Below, one piece after another: positions 23,901 to 35,096 of a DNA stretch of 64,000 bases; within the stretch, counting starts at the first letter, position 1; every line of letters begins with the position of its first letter. Under the pieces are notes generated by a model. That model was not told the DNA's origin. It did no database searches and worked only from the letters and a program-made list of their open reading frames with translations. The position numbers and the translations under genes are program-made. Origin of the DNA: Branchiostoma floridae (lineage: Eukaryota > Chordata > Leptocardii > Amphioxiformes > Branchiostomatidae); the NCBI RefSeq assembly GCF_000003815.2, contig NC_049986.1, positions 19,473,027 through 19,537,026 on the forward strand, read 5' to 3'.

Positions 23901-26900
23901 ATTGGAGTCATTACTTTCCAGGCATTCGTTTCATGCAAATTAGAAGGTAAGTGGCGAGAAAAAGAAGGGTGAAGTGTGATCAGACAATTTGACCCGCACA
24001 CCTCAGGTTTCAGATCAATTGTCCACTTTTTTTTTTCGTTATCCCTTACCTAACGTTACTGGGTGTCGCCTGCAACGTAATGATCACAATAATTTGAATT
24101 TTGGTACATCTATATAAGATTTTATACAAGTACGTGGGATTATCAATAAGTCCTCTGTTTTGCGGAGAAATAATAAGCACAGCTCAGATTTCGAAGCATA
24201 GATGTCAAGTATAACGTCTTATATAAATCTGTACCAAAATTCAAATTATTGTGATCATTACTTTGCAGGCGACACCCAGTAATGTTAGGTAAGGGAGAAG
24301 GACAAAAACGTGGACAATTGACCTGACCTGATGTGGCGGGTCATCTTGCGCTGCTGGAAGTCAGACACCCAAATTGTTTTGCTTGAAATAGGAGGAGAAT
24401 CATTATCAAACATTTTGACAATGTCTTTTGTTAATTTACGGCATGGGGAACTCGACCCGCACATGTCTGATCACACTTCACACAACTTTTTCCTCGCCAC
24501 TTACCTTCTAATTTGCATAAAACGAATGCCTGGAAAGTAATGACTCCAATGATTTGTAATTTGGAGGATATTGATAAAAGACTTCATACTATAAAGTTGT
24601 GCCTCCAAATTTGAGTTGTGCTTATTATTTCTGGGTTAGGCCGAGAACATATTGATCACCCCTCGTATGTATCTGATCAGTACTGATTCAAATTCAGCAT
24701 TCGAAGAAGAATGTTGGTTGTTGAACACACACACTATCAATGGACTGACCCCTGCTCTAGCTGATGTTTTGGTTGGCCAAAAGGGCTACTGAAACGGAGA
24801 TGGGTGTCACCCTATGCACCATCAAGTGTGGAAAGGATATTCTTAGATTCTAGGCTATAAAAGATGGTTGTTAGTGAACAATTTTGAATAACTTTTCAGA
24901 GAGTAAGTACATACTTGGTTGGATAAACTCATTCAGCGTGGTGACGTTCGTTCCTTCGGGTATGCGCATCCACTTCCGACTGGAGCTGCAGACCAACTCG
25001 TCTGACGTCACGGGTACGTAACCTACGTCACAGGTGACGTGACACGTCTGTGTGAAGGTCGTGCCCCGGCAGACATGCGCACCTGCTGATATATTCTGCG
25101 GTTGGCCACAGTCCACTAAAAACAATGGGGGATGAAATAAATGGCAGTTAGCTACATAATCAAACATACGTGTATATGTTTGTCATAGAACGTCTTCACG
25201 TTAAACTCGACATGTTGATATATCTATATACTGGTATACACAGCTTAATAGATTTGTATCTTCTTGTACACAGCCTAATGTATTGGTATCTACTGGTTTG
25301 TGTGTATATTTTGCAAAAGACACTACGAAAGTTGCTGTACATTTGTTGTGACATCAAAGACCATTATCTAATATTGATGATAAGTCTCTTAAAAATAAAT
25401 AGCTCAGCAGTATGATTTGTTAACAAAGGATCTTCTATTGTTTGAAGCTTTTGTTACCTTTTTCCAAGTCGAAAAAAAATAGTACTATGACATGTGCATC
25501 TCCCTTTAGATAATGACATATACATACAATATTTTTCTATACTATTTCTTTTTACAAGCCATAAAATATAAAGACTTTTATCACAATTCAAACGTGACGT
25601 CATCTAACCTGGGTCACATGTGACCTTGCTCCAGTTCCCGTTCCCAAGGCACTCTATGTGAGCGTGGCTTCTCTCGTACCCAGGATCACAGCGCACTGTG
25701 AACTTGTCTCTGAACTCCGTCCTACCGCCTGAGAGTGATCCGTTGCCCGGCTCCTGTTGGATGAAAGAAAACTATCACATATCACCAGCACACCATCCAA
25801 TTGGTCATTTATTTATCCTCACTAGATAGCGTTTTACAACGCTTGCAGCTACTTGTAGATGTGCAAAGGTTATGTGTGGTAGGTGTGACCAGCTGCTGCG
25901 TGTTACACCGAAGATTTTACCGAAGAGTTGTTATACCAGTTATATTTACAGTTTTATATATAGAAATTACAGTATAGAAACATACTTCACTAAACATTTT
26001 CCAGCATAGAATAGAGTGAAAAGTGTTTTATCCAAGATGGTGAATGTCTATTCACCAAGGATAAAGGATTTAACCAATGGGCTTTAATCAAGAGGAATCG
26101 TCTAGTCTTACCTTGGGGTCGCCACAGTTCACCTTGTTACATTTCGGGTTCTTGGATGCACCGAAGGCATCTGTGAGGAAAAGTAGCGACATTTCTTACA
26201 TTGAGTATATTGAGTAATTGTTACATTGACAAACAGAGTATGTAATCCCTGCATTGATTTCGTCTTTACTTGTATTTGTTTCTTATAATAAATGTACAGA
26301 TATTTTCGGAATTAGAATATCATCTCAATGCAAATATTAGAATACTGTTCATAGTTCTCATAGACATGGGATAACAAAATACGACTACACACGACTACAT
26401 GCAAATCGGGTTGACGGTGGACACTGGGGGCAAAGTAGACGAGCGGTGGACAAGCAGAATTCCATCGTGGGCAAAGAGGAACGATGGAGACAAAGCTGAA
26501 TTACAGCTGGTGACAAGAAGTCTGGGGGCAAAGCTGAACGAGTCGGGGGTCAGTGCTGAAGGAGCTGATGGGGGTTTTACAGTAATCTTAACTGACCTGG
26601 CTGTGTCAGGGTGGCTGGGAAGTTCAGTTCTCGTAAATGAACAGATTTTGGAAAACTAAAAAAGCATCTCAACGTAAATACCAAAATGTTGGTCATCATT
26701 CTTCTAAATTTTGGAGGAAGGCTGTATAGAAACTGACCTAGTTGTGCCAGTGCTGCTGTGAAGTTGAACTCAGAAACCTCCCTGATGAGGCTTGGACTGA
26801 TGTACGAGAGCGCCTGCCTCAGCACGTAAGGTTGTCCTATCGTCCCGTTACCATGACTCAGAATTGAACAATCCCAAACCCCGCCCACTGTTCGATCATG

Positions 26901-29900
26901 GTTCTATTTCGAACACCTCCGTCAAAAATAGCCATTCTGTCCCGCTGGAGCTGTTTAGAATAGGAGTTCTATCTGTTCGATATGACGTTCAACAGGATCG
27001 GTGGATTATTCTAAATCTCCTAAATCTGGGGTATTAACAGAATGCAATAGAAACTGACCTAGCTGTGCCAGTGCCGCTGTGAAGTTCAGCTCAGAAACCT
27101 CCCTGATGAGCCCCGGACTGATGTGCGAGAGCGCCTGCCTCAGCATGTAATGATGACCTATCGTCCCGTTACCATGGTTACTCATGAACTCGAAGTACGA
27201 CAGGGAGTCCTCCAGGCTGCCCAGAGACACGTCGTTCGCCAGGTCCAGTCGTGACATCACCCCGGCGGTTACCTTCGTGTAGATGGTCCCGTTTACGCCG
27301 AGTTGGGTTAGCTTTGCAGTCATGGTTTCAGTGCTGTAAAGGAAAATATAAGGAGTATAAAAGTGTAAGAAAGGGTCCCTGAATACTTCCAATACATTGG
27401 TGAATTAATTCAGCATTTTTCTTTGAACGAAAGTTTGTCTTTGGTGTTGTTTTCCTCGGTTACTAGTTGTGTACCAAAGAAAACAATATTGAAATGGAAA
27501 CAAAACACTGTTACAGTAACTACTTGAACCAATATGGCGGAGGATGCAGGCATACGTCATAATGCAGTGCGTGAGTGCAGACACCATATTTGGTCATACC
27601 TCGACACTGCGTCCACCGCCTGCCCCAGCGCCACCAGTGCACTCAGGACCTCCGGTGCTATGGGAGACCACGTGGAGTTGTCACAGAACAGCAGGCCTGC
27701 GTCATCACCATGGTAACCGACGTCACACGACAGAACGCAGAACCGCACGACGTACTTCTGGCCGAGTCTCGGTCCGTAGGTGACGTCACTGCAGTTGAAG
27801 GTGCCGACCGAATTCTCGGTTGAGGGAAGGCTCACATTGGTGCAGACTGGGAAAGATAGGAAAGGAAATATTAAAACATTTCTACTGTTCATATTCTGCA
27901 TTATCATAGCTAGGCTGGCTTGCTGGTTCCACACTTAAATCTTCTTTTTTTTAAGTTACAATAATGGTCCGTGGGTCTTTTTGTCTATATTGGCATATCT
28001 TGATAGTTCAGGTTTCGAAATGATATTGTAACTTTATGTTATATCATTACAAAAAGGTTGCAAGGCATGCTGAATCCGTGTCATATTTAACTCATTCTCT
28101 TCGGATCTTTTTAGTAGGATTCAGCTCAGTTTCAGTTTATTTATTTAGCCAGGAAAGTACATCGCCTACTCTGCGTGGGAAAATTATGAGTACTGGAGAA
28201 CGTTTGACAATGTACTTTTGGGCTTTAGAGATCAAGTAAAGAAAGTGATTACGCCTAGAGTGAAAATTCCATGGACTGTACATTATATGACTCTTACTGG
28301 ATATGACAGGAGGGATGGGAGGTGGGCGTCTGGCGGCGACGATGGCACGCAGATCATCACGCATGTATGGGAACGACTCCGACATCCCTGGGTACGAGAA
28401 GTAGGTCATCCACCCTGGGAGGGGCTCCTCGGCTGTAGAGGGAGATGGGAGTTAAATTTATGAAGAAACATTGTAAGAAGGATGACATAAACCACTGTTA
28501 CCGTGCACGGTGACAGAGAGACAGATACACACAGACAGACAGATAGATAAACATACAAATAGACAGATAGACATGAACAGACAGACATTCCATGGTCACC
28601 ATAAGAAGCAAGAATTTGAGTAGGAAATTAGTAGTTTTATGTATTACTAAGTATATGTACAAGTTCTTCATGTGTTTTTAGAAAATTGAAATTTGGTCGA
28701 AAAAGCTGGAACAAAGATTTACGAAGCAAATTTTGGACTGTGAGAGATGAGATAATCTTTATACTTCTTATCCGAATCGCTTCAAGTATTTCTATTTTGC
28801 TGAGTTGGGATGCACCTGCATGGGAGGTGGTTGATGATGATGATTTCTATTTTCTCAGACATATAATTTTATATCGTTAACATACAAATAGACAGATAGA
28901 AATTCATAATTTCATATCAACTCAAAGACCATCCTTACGCATGAGAAAGTTTCCCATGACGATACTGACGGCCAGCGCCAGGAACAGCGCGCTCAGGGCG
29001 GAGACGATGACGATGAGTTTCCGCAGACGTCTCAGGTCCTCCTCCGCCTTCTGCCTCTCCTCTTTACGTCTCACGATCTCGGGGATACCGGGAGGTCCGT
29101 ACGGTTTCCAGGGGCCTGAGGCTGGAGATAACGTCAGCTTAGCTGTTGCTACGTGTACGGTCAAATTTGCACAGGTGGCCGTAGGCAGTGAAGCCTAGCC
29201 TCGGCCGGGCTTTGAATTTGTCACGGCATAGGACGGGCTTTATTGTCTCATTGAATGTATTGTTTATTTGTGCCTATATTAACTGAATAAGGGAGTTCAT
29301 TGTTTTAAATGCGCATACGTAGCGAAATGCATAGTGAGTAACAATTATGTGTCAAAGGTGATGGCTCCTGAGACAAAAACAAAACACGTCACAAAACTGT
29401 TCACATGTTAATTGCCACATTGCTTCAAAATTTTCACCCACAATGCATTTTGATGAACATGCTTAGTTAAAACAACAAATGCCCTTATAATTGGGTGAAT
29501 TTGAGCTTTTATATAATAAAATCACGACTAGAAAGGTGACATTTGCATTGAAACGAATTTCCTTTCCATGAAATTAAACATGAAAGGATATGCGATGAAT
29601 TGACCATCCGAAAGACAGACACATGTCCAGCACACTCACCTTCATAATCGCGTTTCTGCGGAAATTCATCTGTGATTTCAGCGCAAGGAATGAATATATC
29701 TGTAGTTGGCTTCTCCTGGATCGGCTAAAACAAAACCGATATAATACAATGGTAAGTTAGATATACGTATATCATCAAATGTATGTTCAAATTCAGTGAC
29801 AACATCAGGCTAGGGCCTTTATCTTTAATATATTACCCACAATTCCCATCACTGAACAAGTGTACTCGGAACGGTGAACGAGCTTATTTTTTTTCACAGT

Positions 29901-31127
29901 TACCTTCACAGGTTCCTCTCGCCACGTCTCGTGTCTGAGGTCCTCGGGAATATTTTCTTTATTTTCGCTGGTCTCAGGCTCAAAGTAGTCGCTGATGCTG
30001 GTATCTTGCCTAGAAGTGAAATTGTACAATTAGACTATCGATGTGCAATAACCCTGTAAGATAAATACGAGAGGGCACTGTGCTCTAGACTCAGGCAGAG
30101 TTCAGCTCTGTTGTGATATTGTTGTCAGTTTCCAGTTCTCAACTCCCATTGGACCAGATCTAGAAACAAACCATATTTTCAATGTCCCAAGTATCCTATA
30201 TTACACCGATTTCCAGTACATTCTGATACTTTGCAATAGTCATCTAACTGTGGGTGCACTCCAACACAAACAAACAAACAAGCAAACACACAAACTGATC
30301 ATGACCAACAAACTGATTCCAACATATGCCTTCAAGGAGGTAATTGCCTTTTTTGTTGTCTAATGACTGCGCTTTTAGAAAAAGGTGTTCATTTGAGCGT
30401 CATAACTATAGTTTGAGTTTTTTACTTCTTCGATTAGACCCAAATTCAGGTTTAGAGCAATTTGTATATTGATAAGCGCTTACGTCATGCACGAGATCCG
30501 ATCTTCTTCACAACAGGAAGTCCTCTCGTTCTCAGGAACTTCCGGTGTTCCCGGCAGACTCCCAAAGCCACTTTCTACATCCACATCGAATGGCGTATAT
30601 AAACTTCTTTCCTAGAGTATAGGACACAAATAGAAGTCAGACAAGGTCAGCAGGTCTTAAGTTCATGAACTGTCATTTGAGGTTGTAAAAACTTTTTGTA
30701 TAAAAAGGGAAATGGTGACAAAATCTAAGATTTCAAAGATGTCTTCTTATGTCATCAGTGCATGATGCCCAATTAAAAAGCAAGCTACCCTGGTACCAAG
30801 GTTCTAGAACTGAAATTCCAGTTATTTTTGCCCGGAGGAAGTTGCATGAGGACTAAGACAACTTTGAAAGTGATATTCTTATTAAATACAGTCAGATTTC
30901 AGTAGCACCAAAAATACAACCACTTAGAAGCGCCCCCTACCGATTGCAGGTCGTCCTCAACACCACTCACGGACGATGACGTGTCCTCAAACGGAGAAAC
31001 CTTCAAGTGAAAGAAATCATTAAAAACTTGGTAGAGATGGCAGACTTCACCACTCTGGCAGTACGTATTTTACCTGCAGTGCAGAAACACGCACACACAC
31101 ATGCACACACAAACACATACAAACACA

Positions 31128-31169
<42 letters not shown>

Positions 31170-34100
31170 CTCACACACAAACACGCACGCACACACACAA
31201 ACACACACACACACACACACCACGCACCCGTATACAGACATACACAAACACAAACTTTAACACAAACATATACAAGTACAAACACATACGCATACACAAA
31301 CGGGCACACACACACACACACACGCACACACACAAACACACACATATGCAAATACACAAGCACAAAAATACACAAACACACACACAAGAAAACACAGACA
31401 GGAGCTCAAAAAGCCAAATCAAGCCATTTGATACCGAGAAGCCAAAAAAACGGCAATTTACTCTATTCGGATAAAGTAAAAACAACATGTACTTAAAGTT
31501 AGAGTAATACATCATTCATTACAATGGTTATTGATAGCGTAGATGGATAATCTCAAATTCAGCGGCCAGCCTGCATTAATATTGATAAGTATCGATGGTC
31601 ATCATGTGCAAGGATATAGGCGAGGAACCAAGTGATTGGTGGATGGCTGAATGAAGGAATGGATGAATGAATGATAGAATGGATTGGTGTATGGATGAAT
31701 CGGTACTTGGGTTGATGAACGGATGGATGGTTGGACGGACGGACGGACGGATGGACAGATGGAGAGATGGGAGAACGGAAGGAATCATTGAATTAATAAA
31801 TCGGGTATCAATTAGATGTTAATTTTGTTAGTCGCTTTAGAGTTACCAAGGCCTGGAGTAACTTACGCCTCTGAGACTGGAAAATGACGACGACACCGCC
31901 GCCGCGCGATCTTCAGCAGTACTGCACTGTGTTATTTTACCGAAATAAGAGCACTAGTGACTCAATGTGCAATGTAATCTTAACGCGTGTGTCTGTGTGG
32001 GTTTAACATAAGATAAATAGGACAAGATAAAACACACGCACACACGTGTGTTTTAGCATAGTTTATAGAAACGGTGATAGTTTATAGAAAAGCCATATGT
32101 ACTACTACTGTTGAGCTGCATCAGGTACAAGTAAGACCAAAGGCGTCATTTGTCTTAAGTATCGAGCATCAAAAAACACTAACGGCTAAAGTGCAACGAG
32201 GAAATAATAGTTGTAAGCGAGGAAATGCCAGTTCTGCTTTGCTTCACAGGCAACTTCTATGCCACTTTCTAACTGCTTAATAGAGCACGTTCAAGTATAA
32301 AAGCTAGCGGAAGTAAGCGACGTATGGCTGCCTTTTTTTGTGCGCTGGGGAATTCACCTATATCGTATATCGTGATGGTATTACGAGCCAGACATAGACA
32401 ATAGCAGCTTACCTTTGTTTTGGTGGGAGCCTTGTACGGTTCACTTGGCGCAGGGCGGACCTGTTCATCACAAGGCAAAATAGATTAGTTCTTATGGATA
32501 ACCATACATACGTCGCAGTTGTGTTGTGACATGTAACGGCGCGGTCACATAGGGCGTGCGATCGTCGTACGATTTTGATGCCTTTGGATTTTCAAGCAGG
32601 CCGTGACAGAACCAACCACCGACATAGATCCAAAACAGCATTTTGTGTACCAAGACAGCTAAACTTTGTCCTCTAATATGCGCGAAGTAAGCGATCGTAT
32701 GACAATTGCACGACTTATGTGACCGCGCACCGCATGACCGGCGAAAATCGATCGGACGACGAGTCTGCGAGCTCTAAATTACGAGGAGGCATGACCCTGC
32801 TGCCGACGTCAGGGTAATGCTTCTTCGTAATTTAGAGCTCGCAGACTCGTCGTCCGATCGATTTTCGTCGAANNNNNNNNNNNNNNNNNNNNNNNNNNNN
32901 NNNNNNNNNNNNNNNNNNNNNNNNNNNNNNNNNNNNNNNNNNNNNNNNNNNNNNNNNNNNNNNNNNNNNNNNNNNNNNNNNNNNNNNNNNNNNNNNNNNN
33001 NNNNNNNNNNNNNNNNNNNNNNNNNNNNNNNNNNNNNNNNNNNNNNNNNNNNNNNNNNNNNNNNNNNNNNNNNNNNNNNNNNNNNNNNNNNNNNNNNNNN
33101 NNNNNNNNNNNNNNNNNNNNNNNNNNNNNNNNNNNNNNNNNNNNNNNNNNNNNNNNNNNNNNNNNNNNNNNNNNNNNNNNNNNNNNNNNNNNNNNNNNNN
33201 NNNNNNNNNNNNNNNNNNNNNNNNNNNNNNNNNNNNNNNNNNNNNNNNNNNNNNNNNNNNNNNNNNNNNNNNNNNNNNNNNNNNNNNNNNNNNNNNNNNN
33301 NNNNNNNNNNNNNNNNNNNNNNNNNNNNNNNNNNNNNNNNNNNNNNNNNNNNNNNNNNNNNNNNNNNNNNNNNNNNNNNNNNNNNNNNNNNNNNNNNNNN
33401 NNNNNNNNNNNNNNNNNNNNNNNNNNNNNNNNNNNNNNNNNNNNNNNNNNNNNNNNNNNNNNNNNNNNNNNNNNNNNNNNNNNNNNNNNNNNNNNNNNNN
33501 NNNNNNNNNNNNNNNNNNNNNNNNNNNNNNNNNNNNNNNNNNNNNNNNNNNNNNNNNNNNNNNNNNNNNNNNNNNNNNNNNNNNNNNNNNNNNNNNNNNN
33601 NNNNNNNNNNNNNNNNNNNNNNNNNNNNNNNNNNNNNNNNNNNNNNNNNNNNNNNNNNNNNNNNNNNNNNNNNNNNNNNNNNNNNNNNNNNNNNNNNNNN
33701 NNNNNNNNNNNNNNNNNNNNNNNNNNNNNNNNNNNNNNNNNNNNNNNNNNNNNNNNNNNNNNNNNNNNNNNNNNNNNNNNNNNNNNNNNNNNNNNNNNNN
33801 NNNNNNNNNTATTACTTAACGAGGATAGGCGGGTCTGACTTTTTACACTGAGAATTCAAAAATTCATAGTCCTGCATTGTTTAAGCCCAAAGTGCCAGCT
33901 AATAATCCGATGTACAACTTCTTTGTCTTCTTCTTACAAACATATTTATTTTTTCTCTGACGTGTTCACTCAAATACAGAGGTGCGTTTCCTTCTCCTGT
34001 TGTCAAAGGTTCACTTTGGTAGCACAGTGACGTCATTATGCACACACCCTTCTGTGGCACTTGTTTAACGGCAGACTTGCCGTAACATATGTTTGCATTT

Positions 34101-35006
34101 TCCGGTTTAAATGTGTAGTTTTGTCCACTGAAGGTAGCAGGCACGTGTGTACTGAACTGCAAGGTCTGTTTCCTTTTGTAATGTGTCAATTTTGTTGATT
34201 TTTTCCATTTTTTTAACGAAGTATGCTTTTAGGCATATGTTTACATTATTCGTTTTAAGTGGGATTCTTTTCCACCGGGGGCAGCAGGCACGCCGTTTAC
34301 TGAACCATAAAGTCTGTCTCCTCGAGCTCTTATAATGGGTCAATTCTCAGAATGTATTTTGTTGAATTTTTAACGGCAACTTTGCTTTTTGACCGGATCA
34401 ATAAATTGATAAATCATTACTCTATAATACATGCTTACATGTTCCGTTTAAAATGACACAAAACATATAGGTTCAGACACATTTATTACTTTCACCTAAA
34501 CGTTGACCATTTTTTTAAGATCCCTCCATGTGTATCTCACCCAATTGTACATACTATATACAAAATGACATACTATATTACATAAAGCATTTAAGGCAAG
34601 CCAATACAGCCAGACCTGGTTGCGCAACCACATGGCACAGATCATAAGCCACCTCCAGTCACAAGCCGCATGAAAACAGTACCGTCCGTTTTACACAGTT
34701 AAACCCACCCTGTCTCCTGTTCTCAACAACCACCTGTTGATTCCACCAACCAGTTTTGCTCAGTTTCTTGAGCGGTCGCTTAATCCAGGTTTGACTATAT
34801 TTCCATTGAAGAAGGAAGTACTAAGTAGTAACACAAGACTAGAGACTTACTTTTCGTTTAACCCTCTTGCCACTACGCCCATGCCGAGACTTGGGGCCAC
34901 CGTGGGTGAACAGGTGATCGCAAAAGGTCGGCCATGCCGACTTGGTGGGACCGACCAACTCTGGAGAAACCTTCGGGCGAAAGTCCACTCCGTACCGCCG
35001 CTCCAT
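15829..35006 (-). CDS. Type II membrane protein with Sushi, EGF and CNTNAP-like fibrinogen-type domains
   Basis: Thirty minus-strand exons join with consistent phases into 1311 codons (1310 residues plus TAA). Order: cytoplasmic tail 1-247, one transmembrane helix about 248-273 ([20 protein letters not shown]), extracellular Sushi/CCP modules about 323-962 with one small EGF-like insert, four EGF modules 963-1114, and a fibrinogen-type domain 1115-1310 like that in contactin-associated proteins. There is no signal peptide. The helix is preceded by a basic, charged stretch ([19 protein letters not shown]), which supports N-in orientation, and every Cys-rich module lies after it. I take ATG 35004-35006 as the start; the frame stays open upstream to at least 35096, so a longer N-terminus is possible. 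A 937-N gap and a TIR element lie in the first intron, so an extra exon could be hidden. Likely a surface adhesion or recognition receptor (inference). I know no named orthologue with this order. Confidence 0.8.
18430..18620. repeat. CA-rich microsatellite in intron
   Basis: Interrupted (ca)n and caaa/cacg arrays between two EGF exons. The long ORFs on both strands here are artefacts. Confidence 0.9.
19040..19190 (+). repeat. tRNA-derived SINE-like sequence
   Basis: A box A-like tgtggtgtaaaggtagga is followed about 40 bp later by a box B-like ggttcgaattt, then cccttgggaaaagcactttt. The same downstream block recurs (tttggaaaaggcacttca, about 20456-20473), so this is a dispersed repeat. Confidence 0.6.
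20790..21035. repeat. TAGA/GATGGA microsatellite
   Basis: Imperfect tagatagatagatgga arrays in the intron between exons 20615-20764 and 21281-21440. Confidence 0.85.
22190..22255. repeat. Hairpin related to the element at 14045
   Basis: gttactcaagcaactggat at about 22197-22215 pairs with atccagttacttgaataac at about 22231-22249 around a short loop. Confidence 0.75.
23786..24665. mobile_element. Palindromic TA-flanked element, copy 2 (880 bp)
   Basis: Same element as 11487-12368, same orientation, with perhaps 95% or higher identity by eye, flanked by TA at 23784-23785 and 24666-24667. It is inserted in the intron between Sushi exons 23593-23642 and 24915-25115. Its + ORF at 24331-24540 matches the ORF of copy 1 but lacks recognisable transposase motifs. 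Confidence 0.88.
26597..26880 (-). pseudogene. Two partial copies of the end of exon 27059-27333
   Basis: On the minus strand, about 26741-26850 repeats the last third of exon 27059-27333 (HGNGTIG, then [22 protein letters not shown] and donor gtcag). A second, more worn copy at about 26597-26640 keeps [11 protein letters not shown] and its gtcag donor. One open frame (26577-26888) runs through both. The first copy has ctgag/TCATGG before it, an AG that would give the same entry phase as the full exon. A mutually exclusive use is therefore formally possible, but the acceptor is weak. Confidence 0.65.
28930..29115 (-). other. Transmembrane exon of the Sushi-EGF gene
   Basis: The exon encodes [20 protein letters not shown], then a charged helix and a 26-residue hydrophobic segment ending GNFLMRK. 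The positive charges precede the helix. The next exon, 28298-28432 ([20 protein letters not shown]), starts the extracellular part with a Pro-rich linker. Confidence 0.8.
31085..31395. repeat. (CA)n microsatellite
   Basis: About 300 bp of interrupted caca/caaaca repeats in the first third of the Sushi-EGF gene, between exons 30941-31000 and 31867-31926. Confidence 0.93.
31620..31790. repeat. GGAT/GAAT imperfect microsatellite
   Basis: Repeats of the type gatggatgaatg, including ggacggacggacgg at about 31733-31750. Confidence 0.85.
32539..32728. mobile_element. Short TIR element (190 bp)
   Basis: gcgcggtcacatagggcgtg at 32539 and its imperfect complement ending atgtgaccgcgc at 32728 form terminal inverted repeats of about 30 bp. 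Part of the internal sequence (ccaccgacatagatcc) reappears inverted near 47637. It lies in the first intron of the Sushi-EGF gene. Confidence 0.7.
32743..32870. repeat. Long near-perfect inverted repeat beside the gap
   Basis: About 44-bp arms, cgaaaatcgatcggacgacg at 32745 onward and its complement ending at about 32868, enclose about 35 bp. A third copy of one arm lies at about 47521-47567. The right arm abuts the run of N, so the gap may reflect a collapsed palindrome. Confidence 0.85.
32873..33809. other. Assembly gap (937 N)
   Basis: A run of N of non-round length, so probably an estimated size. The long open frame across it is meaningless. Confidence 0.95.
33810..34850. repeat. Degenerate tandem repeat in first intron of Sushi-EGF gene
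   Basis: Blocks with catatgtttRcattttccgg, followed by tccac, gcaggcac and ctgaac, recur at about 34085, 34235 and 34430, a spacing of roughly 150-195 bp. The minus-strand ORFs starting MTHYK at 34189 and 34343 are copies of this repeat, not genes. Confidence 0.6.
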
Positions 35007-35096
35007 CGCTACGTGCCCCGGTGGTGCGAGTATGTACGTAACCGTCTTAGTTAAATAAACAACCTTACTCGACACCTGCGTATGTTGACTGTACAC

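Larger units (their letters stand above)
20096..27846 (-). other. Sushi/CCP module exons of the Sushi-EGF gene
   Basis: Exons, 5' to 3' on the minus strand: 27600-27846, 27059-27333, 26112-26170, 25609-25753, 24915-25115, 23593-23642, 23057-23207, 22558-22725, 22319-22383, 21910-22073, 21281-21440, 20615-20764 and 20096-20183. Typical CCP signatures recur: [72 protein letters not shown]. Exon 27059-27333 encodes a Cys-free helical region ([18 protein letters not shown]...). Exon 21281-21440 encodes an EGF-like insert ([14 protein letters not shown]). Short exons of 59, 50 and 65 nt (each phase 1 to 0) end in C-x-x-x-x-CG and open each repeated cassette. Many N-glycosylation sequons are present. 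Confidence 0.85.
29640..35006 (-). other. Cytoplasmic-tail exons of the Sushi-EGF gene
   Basis: Seven exons: 34851-35006 ([19 protein letters not shown]..., basic end KRVKRK), 32413-32460, 31867-31926, 30941-31000, 30484-30611, 29904-30009 and 29640-29724. They encode about 214 residues rich in Ser, Glu and Pro ([35 protein letters not shown]). The region lacks a folded-domain signature and looks like an unstructured intracellular tail with many possible phosphosites. Exon 31867-31926 is placed using acceptor aacacag because it gives phase 0; a nearby alternative acceptor (gtgcag) would break the frame. The first two exons are the least certain. Confidence 0.6.

Noticed and set aside
24331-24540. 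ORF shared by both palindromic elements as a possible transposase
   Set aside because: Only about 70 codons with no helix-turn-helix or DDE motif; conserved simply because the copies are recent.
26399-26659. 86-residue + strand ORF
   Set aside because: Gly/Asp-rich text derived from a short local repeat, partly antisense to a pseudo-exon of the Sushi gene.
31007-31515. Several 100-155 residue ORFs on both strands
   Set aside because: His/Thr and Cys/Val repeats generated by a CA microsatellite.
32817-33851. 344-residue ORF
   Set aside because: It consists almost entirely of N; only a few real codons at each side.
34107-35054. MTHYK ORFs and the + strand 105-residue ORF
   Set aside because: The first are copies of a degenerate tandem repeat; the second is antisense to the first exon of the Sushi-EGF gene.
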